Origin: FEN-1219 sp963817615
GTDB taxonomy: Bacteria; Pseudomonadota; Gammaproteobacteria; Steroidobacterales; Rariloculaceae
Direction of reading: 5' to 3'
Assembly: GCA_963817615.1 (NCBI GenBank)
Contig: CAWFPH010000002.1
Coordinates: 248,001-312,000, forward strand
Length of the DNA stretch: 64,000 nt
This document shows positions 36,569 through 45,497 of the stretch, piece by piece. The position numbers and the translations under genes are program-made. The notes beneath the pieces are model-generated. The model was not told the origin of the DNA and ran no database searches. It saw nothing but the letters and a program-made list of their open reading frames with translations. The number at the start of each line of letters is the position of its first letter. The first letter of the stretch is position 1.

Positions 36569-37282
36569 ATGGTTGCGAAACTCTCGGCCGAGTTCCTCGG
36601 CACGTTCTGGCTCGTATTGGGTGGTTGCGGCAGCGCGGTGCTCGCCGCCGCGTTTCCGCAGATCGGCATCGGTCTTCTCGGCGTGTCGCTCGCCTTCGGC
36701 CTCACGGTTCTCACGGGCGCCTACGCGCTCGGTCCGATCTCGGGCGGTCATTTCAACCCCGCGGTCTCCGTCGGACTGTGGGCGGGAGGCCGATTTCCGA
36801 GCGCGCAATTGTTGCCGTACGTGATCGCACAAGTGCTCGGCGCAATCGCGGGCGCGGCGGTCCTGTATGCGATCGCGAGCGGCAAGACGGGCTTCTCGGC
36901 GGCCGCCGGCTTTGCCGCGAACGGCTACGCCGAGCATTCGCCGGGCGGCTACTCGTTGCTCGCGGCCACCGTCTCCGAGCTCGTGATGACGTTCATGTTC
37001 CTGGTCGTGATTCTCGGCGCGACGCACCGGCGTGCACCGGTCGGCTTCGCCGGGCTCGCGATCGGCCTCGCGCTCACGCTGATCCACCTGATCAGCATTC
37101 CGGTCACGAACACGTCGGTGAACCCCGCACGCAGCACGGGACCCGCGCTGTTCGTGGGCGGCTGGGCGATCCAGCAGCTATGGCTGTTCTGGCTCGTGCC
37201 GCTCGTCGGCGCGGCGCTCGCCGGCGTGCTCTACAAGACTCTTCTCGAAGGGCCCATCGAGCCGCAAGTCACGGGCCGCTGA
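36569..37282 (+). CDS. aqpZ: Aquaporin Z
   Basis: Water channel of the inner membrane (237 aa), six transmembrane helices and two NPA half-helices: HFNPAVSV (NPA at 63-65) and TSVNPARST (185-187). The selectivity filter residues are Phe43, His173, Thr182 and Arg188, the Phe-His-Thr-Arg set of water-specific AqpZ rather than of glycerol facilitators. ATG 36569 follows GGAGA by eight bases. The gene stands alone between a divergent oxidoreductase and a convergent PhoX-like gene. The heptamer repeat upstream may influence its expression. Confidence 0.93.
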   Translation: MVAKLSAEFLGTFWLVLGGCGSAVLAAAFPQIGIGLLGVSLAFGLTVLTGAYALGPISGGHFNPAVSVGLWAGGRFPSAQLLPYVIAQVLGAIAGAAVLYAIASGKTGFSAAAGFAANGYAEHSPGGYSLLAATVSELVMTFMFLVVILGATHRRAPVGFAGLAIGLALTLIHLISIPVTNTSVNPARSTGPALFVGGWAIQQLWLFWLVPLVGAALAGVLYKTLLEGPIEPQVTGR

Positions 37283-37346
37283 AACGGCGGACGCTCGAGG
37301 GATAGCGGCGGCGCAACAGCAGTGCGCCGGCCGTGCCGACCCGCAA

Positions 37347-37380
37347 GGGGCGCATCCGCACTCGTGTGCGGGCGCGCCCC
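37347..37380. terminator. Long hairpin between convergent genes
   Basis: The outer stem GGGGCGC/GCGCCCC and inner stem CCGCAC/GTGCGG are separated by a 2x2 internal loop, with a TCGT tetraloop. It lies between the aqpZ stop and the DUF839 stop. There is no U-tract, so it may be bidirectional and dependent on Rho or processing. Confidence 0.55.
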
Positions 37381-37455
37381 GTGCTCGACGCGCAGTCCGC
37401 GCGGCTGCTCGGCTCGGCAGTCGGCGCCGCCGACGCGGAACGGCTGCCGCCGCGG

Positions 37456-38958
37456 CTAGCGCCTACGCCAGCCGTGGTGATGCTCGTCGACGTTGCGCCA
37501 GCCCGTGACCTTCAGGATCACGCCGTGACCCGTCACGTTGTGCTGGATGCTCACGTAGTACGTCTTGCCCGTGCCGTCGAACAGCCCGCCGGTCGACTCG
37601 GCGGTCAGGTCGTTCAACGTCATGACCTTGATGCACGCGTCGGCCAGGTTGTCGGCGTCGTCGCCGTCGTCGAGGCAATCCCAGATGTCGTTGTTGCGCG
37701 GCGTGGCGTAGGCAGGACCTTCGCCGTCCTCGTTGATCACGAAGTTGCCGCTGCCGGGTTGGTACGCGATGTTATCCATCATCGCGAAGTCCAAATGACC
37801 GATCACGAGTGGTTGATACTCGGGCACGGACGCCGTGTTCAGCGTGTAATCGACGCCGCCGACCGTCTGCGTCGCCGGCGTGATGCTTGCGGCTGTAGCG
37901 AGCGTGCCGTCCGTGATGCAGTAGACCTCGCCGAAATGATTGTCCTGGCTCTCGATGTCCTGACCCGTGTTCGTGCCGCAGAAGCGCACGTTGCCGTCCT
38001 TTACCGCCTCGAGGTCGACCGACATGTCCTCCGGCCGGTAGTAGCTCGTGAGCTTCAGCGCGAGCGCCGCGCTGCGCAGGTTCGTCGGCGCAGCGTTCGT
38101 GCTCGTCGGCACTTGCACCCACACGCCGCGGCCGAACTCGTTGCCCTGGCCGAAATCGGTGTTGCCGCCGTTGCGGCCGAGCCGCATGCCCCACAGCGTT
38201 CCCGCGGAGAGCGGTGACTGGGCGAGATCCGTGATCGGCGCGCCGCCCTGCCACGGCACGGCCGGGATGAATTTGACGATCGCGCCGCCGGGGTTGCCGT
38301 TGCCGGGCCGATTCTCGTCGCTCATGTAAAGCACACCGTTCGGCAGCAGCGCGAGCCCTTCGAACGAGAATTGACCGATCGCGCCGAGGCGCGCGACGTG
38401 CGCCGGGTCGGAGATCGCCGTTGCCGCGCCCGCGCCCGTGATCGTCACGCCCGTCGTGTGCAGCGGATCCAAGATCTCGAACACGCGCCCGTTCGCGCCG
38501 TTCTCCTCACCGACGATGACGCTGCCCCACGGCGTGATGCGCGCGGGGTCGCAGCTCGTCAGGCCGCTGCTGATGATGTTCTCGGGCACACCCGACTTGA
38601 GGTCGATGCGCTGCACGGCGACCTGACCGGTGCCCTGCTCGTTGCACGCGATCAGATGCGTGGGGTGGATGTCGTTCGGCCATAGCAGCATCTGGTCGAT
38701 GTTCGGCGCGAGATCGGCGCGCGCGCTCACGACGCCGACCTTGAGGCCCTTCGCGACGGTCAGGAGCTCACGCGGATCGGCGTCTGCCTCGCCGGCCGTC
38801 AAGCTGACCGTGGACGACGCGCCGAGCCCGCCGAGCGTGCCGAACAGCACGGGCGACAGCGCCCTCGCGAGCTGCTCGGTCTTCTCGCCGAAATCGGAAG
38901 CCGCGACCGCGGTTGCGGCCGTAGCGAACAGAGCGGTGTAGACGAGTTTTCTTTGCAC
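37456..38958 (-). CDS. Exported PhoX-like DUF839 protein
   Basis: A 500-residue protein of the DUF839/PhoX family, calcium-dependent beta-propeller phosphatases and relatives. Signal peptide: about 22 residues. Propeller motifs include DPARITPWGSVIVGEENGA, FEGLALLPNGVLYMSDENR and YYRPEDMSVDL. Acidic residues in these loops could bind calcium or iron. The start is GTG 38958, seven bases after AGGAG; a GTG 18 bases upstream is possible. The signal looks Sec-type, not the Tat type of classical PhoX. Whether it is a phosphatase is inferred. It lies 1.4 kb from a phosphoesterase of another family. Confidence 0.75.
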   Translation of the reverse strand: MQRKLVYTALFATAATAVAASDFGEKTEQLARALSPVLFGTLGGLGASSTVSLTAGEADADPRELLTVAKGLKVGVVSARADLAPNIDQMLLWPNDIHPTHLIACNEQGTGQVAVQRIDLKSGVPENIISSGLTSCDPARITPWGSVIVGEENGANGRVFEILDPLHTTGVTITGAGAATAISDPAHVARLGAIGQFSFEGLALLPNGVLYMSDENRPGNGNPGGAIVKFIPAVPWQGGAPITDLAQSPLSAGTLWGMRLGRNGGNTDFGQGNEFGRGVWVQVPTSTNAAPTNLRSAALALKLTSYYRPEDMSVDLEAVKDGNVRFCGTNTGQDIESQDNHFGEVYCITDGTLATAASITPATQTVGGVDYTLNTASVPEYQPLVIGHLDFAMMDNIAYQPGSGNFVINEDGEGPAYATPRNNDIWDCLDDGDDADNLADACIKVMTLNDLTAESTGGLFDGTGKTYYVSIQHNVTGHGVILKVTGWRNVDEHHHGWRRR

Positions 38959-39150
38959 GAAGATTCTCCTGTTCACCAATCGAAGATGGCGCGACAGGAT
39001 AGGAATGGGTTGTTTAAGACGCGTGTCTCCTGCGAGAAGGATCTGTGACACGGCGTCCGCGTATACCCTGCGAGCAAGATTTGCTACGGTCGCGGCCGTC
39101 ACACTCGCGCAACGTGACCGCGGCACGATCGCTGCCGCAAGGTGGATGTC

Positions 39151-39678
39151 GTGCACTCGAAGGAAAGCCGCTGGATCTCGGGCCTCGCGCTCGCCGCGAC
39201 CGCGTATGCCGCGTACCTCGTCGTCGAGCTGCGGGGCTCGGTCGTGCAGCTCGATCTCGGTGCGCAAGCCGCCGCCGCGTACGCGCGCGCGGCGCCACCC
39301 GCAACACCGCCCGCCGCAACGCCGCTCGCCTCAGCGCCGACGGCGCCCAACGCAGGCGTGCCGACGCGTCGCGCAGACGATGCCCCTGCGCCGCCCGCCG
39401 CCGTGATTCCGGATCGAGCGGCAGCTGACGACGCCGAAGAGCCCGCGAGCCGCTTCTCGGCGGACGACGAGCCCGCCGACGACGAGCCGCCGGAAGACGA
39501 GCCGCCGGCCGAGGAGCCGGCGAACGACGCACCGGTCCAGGCGTCCGACCCCGAAGCGAGCCTCGCACGGCAGCGCGCTCTGATCGACGTCGCTGCGCGT
39601 CCCGAGTTCGCCGAGCTGCTCGGCGATTCCGATCCCGACGTGCGCAACGCGGTGCTCGCCTTCTTCGAGAGCCGCTAA
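39151..39678 (+). CDS. Hypothetical membrane-anchored Ala/Pro/Glu-rich protein
   Basis: A 175-residue protein that I do not recognise. An N-terminal hydrophobic segment (ISGLALAATAYAAYLVVEL) could anchor it. Residues about 45-135 are Ala/Pro-rich and then strongly acidic (DDEPADDEPPEDEPPAEEP), probably disordered. The C-terminal 40 residues are helical and conserved-looking (RQRALIDVAARPEFAELLGDSDPDVRNAVLAFFESR contains this part). GTG 39151 follows AAGGTGG; GTG 39142 is an alternative. It is divergent from the PhoX-like gene. Confidence 0.6.
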   Translation: MHSKESRWISGLALAATAYAAYLVVELRGSVVQLDLGAQAAAAYARAAPPATPPAATPLASAPTAPNAGVPTRRADDAPAPPAAVIPDRAAADDAEEPASRFSADDEPADDEPPEDEPPAEEPANDAPVQASDPEASLARQRALIDVAARPEFAELLGDSDPDVRNAVLAFFESR

Positions 39679-39746
39679 GGCTTGCCCGCTCCGGCCGCCT
39701 CGCGGCTACGATGGGCACGGTCTGTTGCGAGCGACGGGGTGACGCC

Positions 39747-40275
39747 ATGCCTGAATTCGGCGAGTGGGAGAGCTTCTATCTGATCGTGGGCGGAGCCGCG
39801 GGCGCTCTGATCGGCCTGCAATTCGTCGTGATGACGCTCGTCGCCGCGCGGCCCTCGATCGCCGGTGCGGGAGGCCAATCGGCTTTCGCGACGCCGACGA
39901 TCGTGCACTTCAGCGCGTCGCTGCTGATCGCGGCGACGCAACGCGCACCATGGCAGTCTTTCACCGTCGTCGCGACGCTGTGGGCGGTGATCGGCGTGAG
40001 CGGCATCGTCTATACGGCCGTGATAGCGCGACGTATGCGCCGCCAAAACGCGTATCGAGCCGGAGCTCGAGGACTGGCTGTTTCACTGGCTGCTGCCGTT
40101 CGTCGCTTACGCGCTGCTCGTGCTCGCCGCTACGACCGCGCGAGCGCACACGCACGATGCGCTGTTCGGCGTCGGCACGGCTGCGCTGGTGCTGCTGTTC
40201 ATCGGCATCCACAACGCGTGGGACTCGGTCGAGTACCTCGTGACTCGGAAATTCGCGACCGGCGAGACGGATTGA
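39747..40275 (+). pseudogene. Small membrane protein interrupted by a frameshift
   Basis: The first part (from ATG 39747) encodes MPEFGEWESFYLIVGGAAGA and further membrane segments up to RRMRRQNAY at about 40055. The rest continues one base further along, as PELEDWLFHWLLPFVAYALL and ending LVTRKFATGETD at 40275. Removing the C at 40056 would restore one reading frame of about 175 residues with four to five transmembrane segments. The joined protein looks complete, so this is either a recent mutation or a sequencing error. The family is unnamed to me; no function is known. Confidence 0.7.
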
Positions 40276-40284
40276 CCGCGCGAG

Positions 40285-40315
40285 GATCCGGCGCGGTCGA
40301 GCGCCGCGCCGGATC
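40285..40315. terminator. Perfect 12-bp hairpin between convergent genes
   Basis: The arms GATCCGGCGCGG and CCGCGCCGGATC enclose a 7-base loop, placed between the frameshifted membrane gene and the phosphoesterase stop. There is no U-tract on either strand. Its position suggests termination in both directions. Confidence 0.6.
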
Positions 40316-40332
40316 GCTTGCCGCAGCGCGTG

Positions 40333-42174
40333 TCAGTCGGCGCCGAACGTGAACAGGCTCGTGAGGTCCCCGATCGCCGGGCCGTCGTAGCCGCGGCGCG
40401 GGCGGTCCCACCCGTGCTCGTCCCGCTCGCGCGGGTTCGGCAGATTGTCGCGGCTCGAGCCGGACACCGTCGGCAGGCGCCAATTGCGCTCGATGAACTT
40501 CAAGATCGACACGTGATCGTTGTAGACGTGATCCACGTGGCCGCGCTTCGCGTACGGCGAGACCACGACCAGCGGAATCCGCGTGCCGTCGCCGAAGAAG
40601 TCGAGCACCTGCACGTCGCCCGAGTCGTAGTAACCGCCGCCCTCGTCGGTCGTGATCACGATTGCGGTGGAGCGCCATAGCTCGCGGTTCGACTGCACCT
40701 GCTCGATCAGGTCGGCCAGGAACAGCTCGTACAGGTTCGTGGTGGAATCGGCCGGGTGCCCGGCGAGCGCCTCGAACGGCCGCACCCAGGACACCGAGGG
40801 CAGCGTGCCCGCGTGCACGTCGTGCAAGAACGCGCCGTAGTTCTGGAGCTTCGCCTCCTCCGACGGGTTCTGCATGATCCGCAGGTAGCCCGTCAGCGGA
40901 TCGCAGATGCCGCAGTACGAATGGAACAGCAGCGGCACGCCGTCGACGTCGTTCGCGAACACCGTCGGATCGTCGCCGCGGTCGGCGCTGTAGTACTTCC
41001 ACGACACACCGTGCTTCGTGAGCACGTCGGCGATCGTCGGCGCGGCTTGCGGGGGCAGCGTGAACGAGCTCGGGCCGAGCGCTCGGTGCGCCGCGCTCGT
41101 CTGATTCCAGTACATATTGTAGTTGTTGACGAGGTAATAGTGGCCCGGCGCGCAGCGGCGCTCGCGCACGCGCGCCGCGCGCAGCTCCGCCATCACGGCC
41201 GCGACGCCCGGCTGGCTGTCGTCCGCACATTCGACGTACGAGCCCCCGCCGTAGCCGTCCTGCGTGTAGTAGTTGTTCGTGTCGCCGAACGGATCCGGGT
41301 TCTCGATCTGGTTCTCGTACGGCACGGCCGGACTGCCGTCGAGCGCGACCGGGTCCGTGAAGAACGCGGCCGAGCCTGTCACGAGCGCCTGGAAGTTCGC
41401 GCCCGTGCCGCCCATCACGGCTTGGTGGTAGTTGTCGCTGCTCGCATAAATGTCGGCCAGCTCCTTGAAGAACGGCGCGTCGCCCGGCTGCGGATTGCCC
41501 GCCGCATCGACGAACGGGTTCATGTTGTAGAAGCCCATCGAGATCGCGCCTTCCATCGGGTTGAACCCGCCCGGCGGGAACGGCCGGCCGTTCGAGCCCG
41601 TGCCGATCGTGTCCTCGACCCACGCGAACTTGTCGTTCTGGCCGCCGTCGATGTCCTGCCACATCTGGAAGAAGCGGTGCACGGGGTCGCCCGTGTACTC
41701 GGCATACGGCACGTACTTGCTGATCTGGAACGGGCCGCTCGGCAGATCGGCCGGGAAGCGCGTGTCGAGCACGGCCTGCGGCTGACCGATCGCGTACGTG
41801 GTCCACGGTTGGGGCAGCGCGTGGTACGGGCCGGCCGAGGCGGTGCGGACCGCGTAGGTATGGAAGTCTTGGCCGACGTTCTGCTGGCCGAGCGCAAAAT
41901 GCGGCCCCGGCGTGCCGTCGTCGTTCACGATGCCTTTCGACAGCAAGTTGTCGATGTGCTGGCCGCGGCGCGGCCGATAAGTGCCATACACGTTGTCGAA
42001 CGTGTGGTTCTCGCCGACGATCACGATCAGGTGCTCGATCGGCGTGGCCGTTGCGTGCGTTCCGTGATCGCCGTCGTCACGGTGGTCGGCATGCGCCGAC
42101 GGGGTCATCAACAGTGCCAACGACGTCGCAAGCGTAGCTGTCGCGCACGACAGCGAACGAACTGAACCGCTCAT
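40333..42174 (-). CDS. Exported PF04185-family phosphoesterase (acid phosphatase/phospholipase C-like)
   Basis: A 613-residue secreted hydrolase. Signal peptide: about 31 residues, ending at SAHA. Family marks are IVIVGENHTFDNVYGTY with the active-site Asn/Thr region, ITTDEGGGYYDSG with a metal-binding DE pair, VVSPYAKRGHVDHVYNDH with His and Asp ligands, and ILKFIERNW. It would release phosphate from phosphomonoesters or phospholipids. ATG 42174 follows AAGGAG. It lies downstream of the TonB-dependent receptor on the same strand, separated by a strong hairpin, so it may be cotranscribed weakly or separately. Confidence 0.86.
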   Translation of the reverse strand: MSGSVRSLSCATATLATSLALLMTPSAHADHRDDGDHGTHATATPIEHLIVIVGENHTFDNVYGTYRPRRGQHIDNLLSKGIVNDDGTPGPHFALGQQNVGQDFHTYAVRTASAGPYHALPQPWTTYAIGQPQAVLDTRFPADLPSGPFQISKYVPYAEYTGDPVHRFFQMWQDIDGGQNDKFAWVEDTIGTGSNGRPFPPGGFNPMEGAISMGFYNMNPFVDAAGNPQPGDAPFFKELADIYASSDNYHQAVMGGTGANFQALVTGSAAFFTDPVALDGSPAVPYENQIENPDPFGDTNNYYTQDGYGGGSYVECADDSQPGVAAVMAELRAARVRERRCAPGHYYLVNNYNMYWNQTSAAHRALGPSSFTLPPQAAPTIADVLTKHGVSWKYYSADRGDDPTVFANDVDGVPLLFHSYCGICDPLTGYLRIMQNPSEEAKLQNYGAFLHDVHAGTLPSVSWVRPFEALAGHPADSTTNLYELFLADLIEQVQSNRELWRSTAIVITTDEGGGYYDSGDVQVLDFFGDGTRIPLVVVSPYAKRGHVDHVYNDHVSILKFIERNWRLPTVSGSSRDNLPNPRERDEHGWDRPRRGYDGPAIGDLTSLFTFGAD

Positions 42175-42267
42175 GCTGTTCTCCTTGTGCCTGTGAGTGG
42201 AGCCAGCGATGGTCGGCGCGACCGATGACGCCGCGATGAAGCGCTCGAGTCGTTTGTATGACCGCTC

Positions 42268-42303
42268 GGCCGAGAGCCGCCCGACCGGCGGCGGCTCTCG
42301 GCC
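42268..42303 (-). terminator. Perfect 14-bp hairpin after the TonB-dependent receptor
   Basis: The arms GGCCGAGAGCCGCC and GGCGGCTCTCGGCC pair perfectly around an 8-base loop, beginning 8 bases after the receptor stop. No U-run follows on the minus strand. It could separate the receptor transcript from the phosphoesterase gene or protect the receptor mRNA end. Confidence 0.6.
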
Positions 42304-42311
42304 GGCGAGCT

Positions 42312-45257
42312 TCAGAACTTGAAATTCACGCCGAGCGCAAAGCGCCGCCCGTAGAAATCGAACAGCCGGTCGTTCGTGACGCGCGTGCCGGCGAAGCTCG
42401 ACCACGACGCTGCGACCGGTGGGTCGCGGTCGAACAGGTTCTGGATGTTCAGGAACGCCTGCCAGTGCAGGTCCGCTGCGCCGCCGTCCCAGGTCACGCC
42501 CATGTCCGTGTAGTAGCGCGAGCCGACCGTGTTGTTGTCGATCGTGACGCCCTCGATGTCGTCGTAATCGAGCATGCCGCTCGCGATGTAGCGCTCCTGC
42601 GCGAACAAGCCGAACTTGCCCTTGCTGTAACGCACGTAGCTCGTCGACTTGAAGTCGGGCAGCGAGCCGTCGCCGGTCTCGCCCGCGGTGTCGCGCTTCG
42701 GCGAGCCGAGCGACGTCGTCGAGTTCTCGTTCAGGAACGTCGCGAGGAACCGCAGATTCAGCGCGCCGCCGCTCTTGAGCTGCGTGTGCCAGCCGAGCTC
42801 GACGTCCGTTCCGACGACGCGCGCGGAGTCCTGATTCACGAAGCCGTTGTCGATCAGCGTAACGCGGTTCGTCGTAGGATCGCGCGTGATCTTCGCGCAG
42901 CGGGCGAGGTTCCCCGCGAAGCACTGATCCACGATCACCTGCACGCCGACCTGCGCGAGCGCGCCGGCGATGTCGATGTCGTAGGAGTCGACCGACAGCG
43001 ACAGCCCCTCGATACGCTTCGGCTGATACACGAAGCCGAACGCAACCGTGTCGGCCTCCTCCGGATTCAAGTTCGGATTGCCGCCGATGATCTGCGTGCT
43101 GGTGTAGTTCTGGCCGCCGAACTCCGGGTCGTTGATCGCGGTGCCGACGCCCTGCCGGTCGAAGCGCTCGGACAGCGTCGCGGCGCGGATGTCGCGCGAT
43201 ACGGTCGTGCGGAAGCGCAGCGGGTCGACGATCTGCCAATCGATGCCGACTTTCCACGCCCAGATCCCGCCCGATCCCTCGTAGTCCGCGTAGCGCGCCG
43301 CGAGGTCGAGATCGAGCTTCTTCGCACCCTTCACGTTCGCGACGAGCGGCAAGAGGCTCTCGACGAACGCCTCGGATACCGTGTACGAGCCCGCAATCGG
43401 CTGCACGTTCGTGAAGATCAGCACCTCGTTCGGCGTCGCGGCAAACTGCGGCGGGATGCCGCGGATGCCGTGACAGCCGGCCTGTCCCGGCGTGGTGCAG
43501 GTGGCCGGATCGTTCACGGGCATCGACAGCGCGATCAAGTCCGCCGGGCCGATCGTCTGATCGAGCGACTCCTTGCGCCACGCTCCGCCGAACGCGAGCG
43601 ACACCGGCCCCGCGCCCCAGCCCTTACCGAGCTCGCCGTTCATCGAGAACTCGGCCACGTCCTGCTGGGTTTTCGCGAGAATCCATTCGTCGCCGGTCGT
43701 CACGTAGTCGATTGCCGCCTGCGACGCGCGGCCCGCGCCGAGTAAGTCGATCGGCACGCAATCGCCGTAGTTCGCGGGGTCGAACAGCGCGGCCCGGCAC
43801 ACGGTCTGCCCGCTCGTCGGGTCGACGACCGCGTCCATCGCGAGCGGCAGCCGATCGGTCCGGATGAAGTCGACCTCGGTGATCTTGTTGTCGTTCTTGC
43901 CGAACTGAGCGTACCCCGCGAGGCGCCAACCGTCGAAGAAGCCGTCCGTGTCGAGCTCCGAATCCGCGCCGAACGTAAGCGACCGCGTGTCGTTCTCCGC
44001 GATGAACCGGTCGTGCGCGAGGTCGGCCGTCGAGTGATAGCGCTCGAGCCCGAACGACGCGATGTTGTTCGCGGTCATTGCGTCCTGGACGTTCGCGGGC
44101 AGGTACGCGTTGCCGCTGTAGACGCGCCCGGCCCACCCCGAGATGCCGAGCGGCAGCGTGCCGACCGAGTTGACCTTGCTGTCGCCCGCGAGCAGCTGCA
44201 CGTAGAAATCGGTGTTGTCCGAGACGTCGTAGCGGTAGTGCGCGAACAGGTTCGCGCGCTGCGACGACGGCACGAGCGAGCCGCCGCGATCGGTGACCGG
44301 GTCCGCGCCGCTGCCGCCGTTGTCGATCGTCTGCGTGCTGTAGCCCGGGGTCTTGCCCACGAGGTCGCCGTAGACGAACGGCCGCGTCGTGCCGTCGGGC
44401 AGGAACTCGAGCCGGTCGATCGGCGTGCCGGGCGCGTTGATGAGGCCGCCGAACGTGTAGGCCGTCGACACCACATGCGGCCGCACGAGATCGCGCGGGC
44501 CGGGACCCGGGTTCGTGATCAGCCCCCAGTCCTGGAACCAGTCGCGGCCCTTGAGCGTCTCGATCGGATCGGAGTCGAAGCCGCCTGCCGACAACAGCAA
44601 GTGGCCGCGCTGACCGATGCCGGTGCCGTAGCCGATCGACATCTCGCGGTTGCGGCCGTCGGAGCGGTCCGTCACGCCGTACTGGGTGTGGATGTCGAAG
44701 CCCTCGAAGTCGTGCTTCAGGATGAAATTCACGACCCCCGCGACCGCATCGGTGCCGTACGCTGCGGACGCGCCGCCCGTCAGCACCTCGACCCGGTCGA
44801 TCATCGCGTCCGGGAACAGGTTGATGTCGACCGCACCGAGCCGATTCGACGGCACGACGCGCCGGCCGTCGAGCAGCACGAGCGTGCGCTTCGCGTCGAG
44901 GCCGCGCAGGTTCACGTTGGCGGCGCCCGCGGACGCCGACTTGCTGGCCGCGGTATCCGGAGCGTCGTTCAGGAAGAACGGCGGCAGATACGTCAACGAG
45001 TCGATCACGTTGCCGGGCGCCATCGACTGCAGGTCGTCGGCGGTCACGGCCGTGACGGGCGTCGGCGTGCTCATGCCGTCGCGCGTGATGCGCGAGCCCG
45101 TGACCGTGACCTCTTCCACGCCGCTGCCCTCCGGACTCGCCGCGGATTGCGCTGCGGCGACTCCCGAGAATGCGGCGAACGCGCATGTGACGGCGGCCGC
45201 GAGCGGCCGCGTGCTCGGCCGCTCGATCCGCGGCCCATAGTTTCCGTGTGGTTGCAT
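42312..45257 (-). CDS. TonB-dependent outer-membrane receptor
   Basis: A 981-residue outer-membrane transporter. It has a signal peptide near residues 15-40, then the plug starting VEEVTVTGSRITRDGM. The plug shows SLTYLPPFFLND, NLRGLDAKRTLVLLDGRRVV and IDRVEVLTGGASAAYGTDAVAGVVNFIL, followed by a beta-barrel ending in GRRFALGVNFKF with the terminal Phe needed for outer-membrane assembly. ATG 45257 follows GAGGGGGG. This type, common in polymer- and phenolic-degrading Gammaproteobacteria, imports large organic substrates rather than only iron chelates. The phosphoesterase downstream suggests a phosphorus-containing or phenolic ligand. No FecR or sigma factor gene is present. Confidence 0.93.
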   Translation of the reverse strand: MQPHGNYGPRIERPSTRPLAAAVTCAFAAFSGVAAAQSAASPEGSGVEEVTVTGSRITRDGMSTPTPVTAVTADDLQSMAPGNVIDSLTYLPPFFLNDAPDTAASKSASAGAANVNLRGLDAKRTLVLLDGRRVVPSNRLGAVDINLFPDAMIDRVEVLTGGASAAYGTDAVAGVVNFILKHDFEGFDIHTQYGVTDRSDGRNREMSIGYGTGIGQRGHLLLSAGGFDSDPIETLKGRDWFQDWGLITNPGPGPRDLVRPHVVSTAYTFGGLINAPGTPIDRLEFLPDGTTRPFVYGDLVGKTPGYSTQTIDNGGSGADPVTDRGGSLVPSSQRANLFAHYRYDVSDNTDFYVQLLAGDSKVNSVGTLPLGISGWAGRVYSGNAYLPANVQDAMTANNIASFGLERYHSTADLAHDRFIAENDTRSLTFGADSELDTDGFFDGWRLAGYAQFGKNDNKITEVDFIRTDRLPLAMDAVVDPTSGQTVCRAALFDPANYGDCVPIDLLGAGRASQAAIDYVTTGDEWILAKTQQDVAEFSMNGELGKGWGAGPVSLAFGGAWRKESLDQTIGPADLIALSMPVNDPATCTTPGQAGCHGIRGIPPQFAATPNEVLIFTNVQPIAGSYTVSEAFVESLLPLVANVKGAKKLDLDLAARYADYEGSGGIWAWKVGIDWQIVDPLRFRTTVSRDIRAATLSERFDRQGVGTAINDPEFGGQNYTSTQIIGGNPNLNPEEADTVAFGFVYQPKRIEGLSLSVDSYDIDIAGALAQVGVQVIVDQCFAGNLARCAKITRDPTTNRVTLIDNGFVNQDSARVVGTDVELGWHTQLKSGGALNLRFLATFLNENSTTSLGSPKRDTAGETGDGSLPDFKSTSYVRYSKGKFGLFAQERYIASGMLDYDDIEGVTIDNNTVGSRYYTDMGVTWDGGAADLHWQAFLNIQNLFDRDPPVAASWSSFAGTRVTNDRLFDFYGRRFALGVNFKF

Positions 45258-45334
45258 GGTGATCCCCCCTCACTAAACACTGCGACGCAGCAAGGCCCTA
45301 AGGCCCCGCCCGAACAGCGGCGCATCCTTCCCCT

Positions 45335-45359
45335 GCCGCTCGGGAGCGGCGTCGTTTTT
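45335..45359 (+). terminator. Intrinsic-terminator-like hairpin with T-run, in the receptor leader
   Basis: On the plus strand a GCCGCT/AGCGGC stem with a CGGG loop is followed within a few bases by five T residues at 45355-45359. It points against the receptor gene (minus strand), and no plus-strand gene ends here. It might stop antisense transcripts entering from the receptor side, or be chance. Confidence 0.4.
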
Positions 45360-45497
45360 CTTATCACTAGAGCCCGGTTGGGTCTTCGCGATGGATGCAG
45401 GATACACGCGTCCGCTCACGAGTGTGACCGCTCGGCGTGCGGATGAAGGGCACGGAATTTGCGCGTGAGCGCGCCTTCTACGCGCGCGCGGCGCGCG

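Noticed and set aside
40333..43581. Long minus-strand frame that would fuse the phosphoesterase to upstream sequence
   Set aside because: The upstream part is an alternative frame of the TonB-dependent receptor. The true start at 42174 has a signal peptide and an AAGGAG site.
45258..45497. Cobalamin or other riboswitch in the TonB-dependent receptor leader
   Set aside because: The leader has some hairpins, but no B12-box-like core or other known aptamer pattern that I can recognise.
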